The notes beneath the pieces are model-generated. The model was not told the origin of the DNA. It ran no database searches and worked only from the letters and a program-made list of their open reading frames with translations. A program made the position numbers and the translations under genes. Shown piece by piece: positions 56,228-64,000 of a DNA stretch of 64,000 nt. The DNA is from Armillaria gallica (taxonomy: Eukaryota > Basidiomycota > Agaricomycetes > Agaricales > Physalacriaceae). The first letter of the stretch is position 1. Every line of letters starts with the position of its first letter. The stretch spans positions 4,464,001 to 4,528,000 of the forward strand of contig JBANDB010000002.1 in assembly GCA_037576215.1 (NCBI GenBank), given 5' to 3'.

Positions 56228-57657
56228 TCATACTTTCAACGCGCGAATGGATTTGCCGCTGGCAATGGCCACCCATTCGCCAGTCCCAGTGGTGTGTCCG
56301 GTGTTCATGGTCATCCCTTTAATCAAAGGAGACCAAGCCAAGTTCGTTATCGGACTTGGGGCCGTGTACGCCATCACGGGCTCAGTGACTATCCGTTTCT
56401 TTACATCAGGTCTCGGAGAATTCAATCGCGAACCTGCACTTCTGGGTGATGCACCTGTCTGTGTGTAACTTGCCAGGTCCCACAACAGAAGCTGGCAATC
56501 GTCAGCTGATACAAAGTCAAACATCTGTCACTGCAGAAGGAGCTTGTCACTGACCGGCAGTTGCGAGCAGAGGATGTTCGGCGGACCCCCATCCTAACGC
56601 GTTGACTGGCGCATGGTGAGCTTTCAGCTCTATGACTGGCTGGCCAGGACTCCGCATGTCTAATATCTGTACCTCAGAACCGTCCATATGGAATGTAGAC
56701 ATGTAATTTGAATCCGAAGGATTGAATGCAATTCTCAGCAGAGGGGAAGTCGGTGGCCGCGCAGAAGAAGAAGGCGACACAGAGGGGACTGGGACATTCT
56801 TCGGAGCTGGTGTTTCGTACAGGATGGTAGAGTGCTCCAAGCTCCTCAAATCAAAGGCGCGAAGACTGCCGTCCGCTCCGACAGATACAAAGATATCTGT
56901 CGAGCCTGGCAACCATGCAACGTCGTAAACCTCGCGATCATGCGCAATGAGCTGTGTTATGGCTGCTGCGGTATCTATGTTCCACACTGTGCATGTTGTA
57001 TCGATGGAAGAGGTCACAATGAGACTGGGAACTTTCTCGTTCCATGAGAAATTCGTCAAAGGAGCACCGGTTGACTGATTCTGCACTTTGGATTGCTGGA
57101 AATACATGGTCAATTTTGGAACAAGAACAGACGACGATGGCGCACCCCCGACAATGCAGTCTTCAACGTAAGGCTGTGCGACATGGCGGCTGACTGGCGG
57201 CCCACATAACTCGACATCTGAGAAGAAGCATCGCTCGCGTACTCCCACACCCTGAGCGCATCACCCGTAGTCGCAAGTAACTCCGTTGTTGGCGATTTCT
57301 GTGTCCATGAATGACCCGTCGCTGAAGCTGGCTGCCACTGCAGACTGGTGGCCGGATAACCGTGAGGTGCCTCACAAAGTGTGGCAAAGTCAGGGTATTG
57401 GTCGGTATAGTCGTCTTCGACAAGGACTCGTTCGTCCTGTAGACCGATGACTGCGATACGATTGTTGTAATTTTCGGTGAATGAAGCAATACCGATACGG
57501 TAGGCAGAGCGCGGCCAAAGTTGTTGTCCTGGCGCAGCCGACTTGCACCAATCTAAACTGTGCACGGGCCCTACCAGGAATGTCAATACTACGACAATTA
57601 GCCAGGACCTGAATACACACAAGGGGCCTCATATTGAAGAAAGGTTGTTTGGGTCAT
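56228..57657 (-). CDS. WD40 protein of the WDR68/DCAF7 (AN11) family
   Basis: Scaffold beta-propeller. In animals it binds DYRK/HIPK kinases and CUL4-DDB1; the fungal role is not settled. It starts MTQTTFLQYEAPCV; the first intron (57609-57560) joins to LDWCKSAAPGQQLWPRSAYR. Conserved blocks: YRIGIASFTENYNNRIAVIG, LLATTGDALRVWEY, APLTNFSWNEKVPSLIVTSS, IDTTCTVWNIDTAAAITQLI, AHDREVYDVAWLPGSTDIFV, SVGADGSLRAFDLRSLEHST, LLRIAFNPSDSNYMSTFHMD, GSEVQILDMRSPGQPVIELK, HHAPVNALGWGSAEHPLLAT, DCQLLLWDLA and ITNLAWSP. The last exon carries an extra Ser/Pro loop. The Pro-rich insert in the YETP loop is longer than in animal relatives. The gene lies 238 bp downstream of the sugar transporter in tandem. Confidence 0.92.
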
Positions 57658-57895
57658 GGAAGTATCAGCCGGTGCTGTACAATGTCATAAGGAGATGGTG
57701 GTATAATACAACTTGCTCGGGGTGGCTGTGACCTTGATCGAACACTCAGTAAGTACTTGGCATCCAGTTACTAGTATTCGTTTCTAGCTTGTACATATAT
57801 ATTACATTAAAAGTAGGAACATCTTTACTTCATTAAACGTCAAATCGTGATATTTTCCATGTCCCCTCAATTAAATTGTCGTGGCACGCTTAATA

Positions 57896-60520
57896 TCATC
57901 GCTGTATTGGATACTCATGCATGACCCGCCCCTCCAGGCGCGTACGTTTTTTAGTCCCTTCAAGCTGTTCGTGATCATACAACGGTGGGAGGTCTGGCAT
58001 GTTCATTCTGAAGATATACTTCTTGATGTTGTGCGGAAGTGCTTTAATCTGGTATGCAGCATGTACGTGAGTCGGAACGCTGAAAACTGTAACGAAGGTG
58101 ATATGGGGATGTCAAAGAGAGATGGAAGACATGAAAATACCTTGGTCAAGCTCTTCTAAGGAAAGCGCCTTCGTCTCGGGAAGGCATAATAGTATAGCAA
58201 AGAACCCAAAAACACTACGAACAGCACATCAGAAAATGGTGTTCAAGAGCACCGAAATACTCACTTCCATGCGGCGTACCAACCAAAAGCACCTTGAGGC
58301 TTGAACGCCCCAAGAAGCCGAGGGAATGTAATGGACACAACGAAGTTGCTGCACGCCGTTAATAATTTGTTCACAGTTTGACAGCAGCACACTTACAAGA
58401 ACCAAAGCGTTGCCTAAAATAACAACGCCGCCGGTCAGAAAGACATGAATATGTAAACCTTGCCGTACTCACAGTAGCATACGACATTCCTATGTCACGG
58501 ATGTATAGTGGAAAAGCCTCAGCTGAATACTGCAAAAGATGATAAGCCGATGTTCCATTCTCTTCGTTCGGCTTACCGTAAAGGGCACCGGTCCCTCTCC
58601 AGGGGAGTACGCCATTGTGAACAGGTAGATACCCAGAGCGATAACACCGATCCTTGCATGTTCATTCTCTTCAGGGATCCAGCTGAAGTGGACCCAGTGA
58701 GTTTTTTGATCTATACGAGACTTTAAAAGCTTACAAGGCAAAGCCAGTCAAAAGCAAGAAGATAGTCATCAACGGGAAAGTCGTCAGGAGTAAGTTGCGA
58801 CGACCAAAAGTATCGATGGTCCATACGGCGGGGAATGCAAACAACCAATTGATCATGCCAAAGCCCCACGATGCCAACAGAGCTTGAATCTCGCTGAAAT
58901 TTGCGTCCGAAAAGATATTGGACTAGTACAGGCGCATTAGTTCTATAGTATCTCCTCGCATGCGAAGGCCGACTTACCGAGTAGTATGCGATGACATTGA
59001 TACCACAGCTGAGAACGAAGTTATATCATAGTGGACGTAGAAAAACATCAACAGCTTACAATTGTTGCCTAAATGCTAGGTTCAGTGCCATGCGTCACCC
59101 GAGAAAAGTATGTACTCACATGAACATAACAATTCCAGAAGCAAGTGCAGCACGGCGATTCCGTGGAATGGAAAAGAGCTCCCACAGTTTGCTTCGATCC
59201 CGAGTAATCGTCTTCTCGGTTTCGAGCTGAACATGAATATCTGGAGACGACTAAGTACAAAATTGCTTGACAAAGATTCAGACATACAATACAAATCTCT
59301 CGCGGCTTGAATGGGCTTGTGACGCAGTCTTGAGAGGGAGTTGTATGCTTCCCTGTAGCGACCTTTCATGATATACCATCGAGGGGATTCGGGAACGAAA
59401 AACACTTGAATAACAATGAAGAGAGCGGGCATACCAGCCTTGACTGAAGTTGGACTACCATAATACGGACAATTCAATTGTTACTCACGCTACTCAGCAT
59501 CAGACGCCAGTTAAGACCAGTGATATGTGGCTTATCGGGGACCCTGTAAAAAGCCAGATCTGCAACAAAGCCAAGCATGATACCGAAGGCTGTCCAAGTT
59601 TGCCTGTCCCGGATATTAGATGCTGTTACGGATTTTAAAGTTTGATACGAGGCGGAAACATACCACATCATTACGAGGGCTCCGCGAATGGGTGCAGGCG
59701 CGCACTCGGCTGCATATACAGGAACTGTCGCACTCTTGGGACCGATGCCAATTCCGAGGATGAATCTAGCAACGAAGAGATGTTGCCAGGAGTTGGTGAC
59801 ACCTTGCCATATGCAAGTGAGAAATGAAAATAATGCCGTTATAAAGATGGTTCCTCGACGTCCGAACCATTGGTTTAGCTGTATAAATAGGTTATTATAT
59901 GCTTTCGAAAGTAGTGGAGTGAAAGCTTACTGGATGGGTTAACCAACAACCCACAACGGCACAGCATAAATAAGGCGCGGAGTTTACCAGCCCCAATATC
60001 CATTGGTTTTTACTGGCATTACCGTCCGTGGCATGGGGGTCTATGCCAAATTGTTTCGGGAAGAAAAGTTGAGCTCCGTTGATGACAGTCTCGTCCATCT
60101 GATAGCGCATGAGTAAAACGAGCGAAGGAACGACGACTAAGCAACACATACGCCTTGCACGGCTGCAGCGACCGAGCACAAAATGACTAGATAATACAAC
60201 ATCTTCGGCTGGTCCCAGCGATGGGTGAGCTCCCGCCTAAGGGCGATTCTGTCGTCCTCGTCTAGCAACGGCAGAGTCTCGAAGAGCGTAGTGTCCTGGG
60301 CGACGAGAGCACCTTTCTGTAACTCCAACGATAGATCGTCCAAATCGTAACGCGAGGCGAAGTTCTTTGCATCCTGTATTAGCTGTTCATGCGACAGCCC
60401 AGCGAGAGGATTAGCGAGCTTCGCATTGATGTTCTGGGTAGATTCGGCTTTGTGCCCGCCAGTATTGCTGTACTCGTGAAATGACTCTGAGTCGCGCTTT
60501 TCCTTCTCGGTGGTAGCCAT
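57896..60520 (-). CDS. MFS sugar transporter (SP family)
   Basis: Twelve-span permease for hexoses or oligosaccharides with a long N-terminal cytosolic part (about 110 residues: [20 protein letters not shown] ... [20 protein letters not shown]). Motifs: [13 protein letters not shown] after the first span, [19 protein letters not shown] (RGD/GRR loop), [135 protein letters not shown] and the PETK-type end after the last span. GPKS and GEGPVPF resemble fungal lactose/myo-inositol-like permeases. The tail ends [14 protein letters not shown]. About ten exons; the start at 60520 is the only good ATG upstream. Confidence 0.92.
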
Positions 60521-62458
60521 GAGATGTGGGGGATGTGCGGGGACGAGTAATGCGGGATGTGGGGAGCTTTATAACAGTGTATTTTCCGTCTAGAATGGAA
60601 CGAGGTGACATCAAAGTGGAGCTTCTGAGCTGTAGGCGCATGGTCGCTAATCAAATGAGTCTACTACCTATGACGCACAATTTCTGATATCCCGGGAGGA
60701 CCGGAACGAACCCATACATTCGCTTGGAATTGTCCAAAGTGGGTCCAAGTTTCAACAGCAACTCAAGTACAGCGTTAGACGAACCGAGACAGAAGCAGGC
60801 GCAGTATCCATCGGATCTCATTCCGAGTGAAACTGGCAGAAGCCGCACAGCGATGAAATGACGGACCGCTTAAAATGTTCAGCCTGGCTGAACAGCTAAC
60901 AGCGAGCCGGAGATCCCTTAGTCCACATGGAAACAGGCTGATTGAAATGGAACGCCGTAATCCTAAACATATTCCCGCATGCCCAATGGGTCGAGATGTC
61001 GAAAGCTCAGCTGCAGCCTTTTCATGTCTATCGTGTATCCCGCTGGGTGTGCTACCTTGAGATATCCCGATGTGTTGAACGAGAAAGCAAAGCTTCATGA
61101 GCCATACTTAAGTATGCAAACGAGTTGTGAACATTAAGCACTTACCGGCCACCGGCTGTTACAGCTGTCAAGTGACGCTACGTATTTGTCGCACAACATA
61201 AAGTGCAATTTTTTCTGCCGAAGGGCAAATGCAGAGTCTAGGACGCAAAGACACTCCTACCTCGACGCTTCAAGTTTGAAATCGTCGGGACTCGGGGAAG
61301 CTGAAATATACCTGAAACAAAATAGAGTAGGGGCAATCTTACTGGGAACCTGGAGTAAGCACCTAAACGGCCCGGGCGAGTCCTTCAAAGCGTCCACGTT
61401 AGCGTTCAGTTACAAGAGAGTAGCCGTTTTCAGGTCTGGGGCTGAGCTTTGGATCGTCAAGAACTTGGTCCACGTCCATGTGTGTTCGTTGAACACGTGC
61501 TCCTTTGAGAGAAGATAACGATGAAGATCACTCCTGGCAGGTGACTGATTCGCACCGGTCAAAATGGAAGTGAAACGACTGGAATAGAAAAGAAAATTTG
61601 ACGCATTCTTTTGACCCCAGCAAAATTCGTCGGCTTTTACCATTGAACCATTGAAAGGAGTCCCGACACATTCTGCTGTGGTCAAAAGCGTGTCAACGTT
61701 TTATATGCTATTCACCCATTTTCCGCGGTTTTTACCCGCTCCGAAATAGCCGCTTACCAGGAGTTCATAGGGCAAATACTATCAGGGTATCCCGGCCAGG
61801 TATTTATTCAGTCATCTGAGTGGACGCTCATGGTTTGGAGCATGCATATTTGGAATCTGACCAGTAGGACTTGGTGTATGCATATGTCGACAGCACATCG
61901 ACATCACTTCGTGTCAGAGTAGTATATTCAAGAAATCCAAACTCCCAGCTTTCGAGGTTCAACTTGTCGTAAGATTCACTTTCTCGCCGAAACATGTTGG
62001 AAAGATGTACTGCATCAATTCACAATCACTTTAAAAGACGATAAACATAGCGCAAGCAAGCAGTGACAAGACAGTACTACAAGGTAGTTAAATATACGAA
62101 GGAGTCCGGAGCCAATATATACAGTGAAGACATATCGAATGCTGATGAGTTGTATATGACATTTTGAGCAGACTAGGTTTGGACTAGGTCGCAAAAATCG
62201 ATGTTCCGGAAAGGACGTCGAAGAGGAGTGCCGGTAAGTTTTACTGGGTGGAGGGGTGTCGACACATCAGAGATACCGGATGAGAGTCGCCAAGAGTTAA
62301 AAGGAATAAGAAAAATGTATAAGATAGCAAAAGGGAAGAGCAAAAGTGGCGAAAAGGGAGATGCAAGCAGAGGTCGACATGGTAGGAGGCGAAAGGGAGA
62401 TGAAAGGAGGGATGGATTAAAAGGTGAAGAAGGGATGGTTGTCAAGATCGTCTGGTGT
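60521..62458. other. Long intergenic region upstream of the sugar transporter
   Basis: 1.9 kb, the longest gap in the gene-dense half. It must carry the transporter promoter and the 3' UTR of the small gene to the right. Short open frames (61098-60775 minus, 61186-61518 plus, 61685-61410 minus) show no family resemblance or intron support. No RNA gene was recognised. Confidence 0.55.
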
Positions 62459-63121
62459 TCATTCACTGTCGACCATGGAAATCGCGCCGCATTGTTCGCA
62501 GAAACTCCACATCGTACGTTGTCCATGGACTCCGGGAGCGCAGGCGATACGTAATTTCGGGATTTGGGAGCAATGGGAACTAAGAACACGAATTCGTGCA
62601 AGGCAAGGAAGATAACATGAGCGTAGTTCGACTGACAACGACCGCGCAAGATAAGTTGGAACGTGCACCTACCCGTGGTGTACGAAGTTGCTGTGGGGCT
62701 GTAAGAGACCGACGTTAGGTTGAGCCGAGTAGCCTGAGCAAGGGTGAGAATTTTGGTCGACGGATTCAGCGAACGGGAGGGGATAAAGTTCAAAATTCGG
62801 GTAGGCGGCTGAGCAATCGGTGAACAACCTGTGAAAGTTAAAAGTGGGCTGGGTTACGTACGAGATTCCGTTGAAGGAGAATCGGAGGTGTCGGAGGATG
62901 CTGAGCTGGCATTAGAAGAGGCGCGCATATGATGAGAGGAATAAAGAGGCTCTGCGTCAGACATTGCAACGTCGTTGTCGTATTCGCAGTGGGGGAAAGG
63001 AACGCATTTTAACTGTTTTGCATCCTGAAAGTAGAGTGTTGGCAAGGGGGCTAGTAAGGATCAAGACGCGTACCTTGTAGGTCGCGTCGCCGGCATCATC
63101 GAACTTCCTTTTCATGGCCAT
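62459..63121 (-). CDS. Small Ser-rich protein with a C-terminal CxxC segment, unknown function
   Basis: Not a recognised family. Exons by splice-frame fit: 63121-63074 (MAMKRKFDDAGDATYK), 63024-62862 (DAKQLKCVPFPHCEYDNDVA ... Ser-rich ASSNASSASSDTSDSP), a third exon to about 62676 (PTRILNFIPSRSLNPSTKIL, LAQATRLNLTSVSYSPT), and a last exon ending CSQIPKLRIACAPGVHGQRT and MWSFCEQCGAISMVDSE. About 165 residues. The basic MKRKFDD start could be part of a nuclear signal. The ending WSFCEQCG contains a CxxC pair that could bind metal with the upstream Cys. The third intron uses a weak donor (GTGCAC). It lies divergent from the Apq12-like gene with 291 bp between starts. Confidence 0.65.
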
Positions 63122-63412
63122 GATGGACGGTGACAAGGACAGAGAAGACTTAGGGTCGGTGCAGCAAAGACGGGACAGCGGAGGACAGCGGAGGAAGGAG
63201 GTGATGGAAAGGAGAGAAGACGCCCTGGATGGGATTCGTATGAGACTCGGTCCCTTTTATGGTTGTTGATTATTGACGCCTATTTGGATTCGAGTACATA
63301 ATGAGAACCCCCATTTTCGGGTCCAAATATGGCAACTCCGTGCCGAACGTCCGGACCAGTCGTGTCGTGTCCGTGCTACTCTCCTTGACACCTACAGTTA
63401 ACCAGCAGCACC

Positions 63413-64000
63413 ATGGACCTTCTTACCGATTGTCTGGAGCCTATACTCTCCTTACTGAAGGAACAGTTGCCACCGCCAGTCTACTCTTTCATCATCTCTA
63501 TGCTGTCGCACTGTCTGGCGTTTTGCACCGCATTCTACACTTTGGTTGGTGGGCTCGCCTCAACGAATCCTCTCCAATGGAACGCACAAACAGTACTACC
63601 CCCTCTCATTGCTGTATTCTCAGCATATTTCGCCCTGCTGAGTCTTTATCGGACTACAAGCTGGATGTTGCGCACCAGCTTCTGGTTTATCAAGTGGGGT
63701 ACTATTGTGGCCGCCCTTATTGGTGCCTCAGGGTGGGTGTTTGGTAGCCAACAACTACAGGCCAACCGAAGTGGAGGTTGGTCTAGCCTTGGAGAGGTGG
63801 CGATGGATATGTTGAATAACCCTAACGTTGGCCAGTCAAAGCGTAAACCAAGGACTCCTCCACAGAGGCCTCGGGTTTGGGAGACATTTGACCGTCATCG
63901 AGCGTGGCAGGAAAGACAAAATGAGCCGGAAAGCCGTAGCGACTTCAACGCGAAGGAGGTAATTGGGACAATCACACGGTGGTGGGATTTTGCGAAGGAA
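63413..64000 (+). CDS. Putative Apq12-like nuclear envelope/ER membrane protein, 5' part
   Basis: The frame is open from the ATG at 63413 (MDLLTDCLEPILSLLKEQLP) through the window end, 196 codons, so the gene is cut. Three hydrophobic segments are visible (about residues 22-47, 60-81 and 88-112: VYSFIISMLSHCLAFCTAFY, LIAVFSAYFALLSLYRTT, SFWFIKWGTIVAALIGASGW). A hydrophilic, Arg/Pro-rich region follows (KRKPRTPPQRPRVWETFDRH). The LYRTT ... WFIKWGT arrangement resembles the fungal Apq12 family, which acts in nuclear envelope and pore biogenesis and membrane homeostasis. The match is from memory of the family pattern, so the name is tentative. Confidence 0.6.
   Translation, partial: MDLLTDCLEPILSLLKEQLPPPVYSFIISMLSHCLAFCTAFYTLVGGLASTNPLQWNAQTVLPPLIAVFSAYFALLSLYRTTSWMLRTSFWFIKWGTIVAALIGASGWVFGSQQLQANRSGGWSSLGEVAMDMLNNPNVGQSKRKPRTPPQRPRVWETFDRHRAWQERQNEPESRSDFNAKEVIGTITRWWDFAKE

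Noticed and set aside
60650..62100. Possible gene from short open frames on both strands
   Set aside because: No motif, no consistent splice-linked frame and no codon bias like the neighbours.

Overview
The window reads as nuclear DNA of a filamentous fungus, most likely a mushroom-forming basidiomycete (Agaricomycetes). The support is genes split by many introns of about 45-70 bp with short GT..AG borders, very short intergenic distances, a fungal gene set (NAD kinase with a long tail, Qng1, AIM41, HRD1, STT3, SEN54, CNT transporter, WDR68, SP-family sugar permease), and chromodomain Ty3/gypsy retrotransposons plus an RNase-H-bearing LINE. The species cannot be named from the sequence alone.

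Positions 1 to about 40.6 kb are a graveyard of nested transposable elements with no host gene that I can support. From left to right: element A (Ty3/gypsy chromovirus family, minus strand, cut by the window start, 5' LTR 2650-3104) is inserted in the integrase of an older gypsy fragment B (3105-3928). Next is a dispersed repeat R, whose first copy is split by element D (minus strand, 4172-11951, 5-bp target duplication CAATA). A non-coding, repeat-rich stretch (12.2-16.9 kb) follows, holding an R3 repeat, an inverted R copy and a decayed coiled-coil ORF. A 5'-truncated LINE (16908-19721, minus) has a 16-bp target duplication. After it come an inverted R3 copy and a second R copy split by element C (plus, 20549-30641, 358-bp LTRs, target duplication GAATC). 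Last is element E (plus, 31861-39503, 454-bp LTRs), of the same family as A and D. Most stop codons in these elements look like CGA-to-TGA changes, and the LTR pairs differ almost only by transitions. This fits deamination of methylated CpG.

Positions 40.6-64 kb are gene-dense host DNA with eleven genes: NAD kinase (-), queuosine salvage QNG1 (-), AIM41/YqeY-like (+), HRD1 ubiquitin ligase (-), STT3 (+), SEN54 (-), CNT nucleoside transporter (-), WDR68/DCAF7-like (-), sugar transporter (-), a small Cys-containing protein of unknown function (-), and an Apq12-like membrane protein running off the right end (+). Two divergent pairs stand out: QNG1/AIM41 with 47 bp between start codons, and HRD1/STT3 (both ER membrane proteins of glycoprotein synthesis and quality control) with 243 bp.

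The most unusual signals are: (1) an intact 268-codon ORF of unknown function just upstream of the 3' LTR of the otherwise broken element C, with CpG-rich, C-ending codons unlike its gag/pol; (2) a 13-nt perfect complement between the site just after the LTR and the likely mRNA 5' end in elements A and E, which points to self-primed reverse transcription; (3) a small ORF with one hydrophobic segment, conserved between A and E, overlapping the gag start in another frame; and (4) clusters of GATAAG motifs in the LTRs of every LTR element that shows one.
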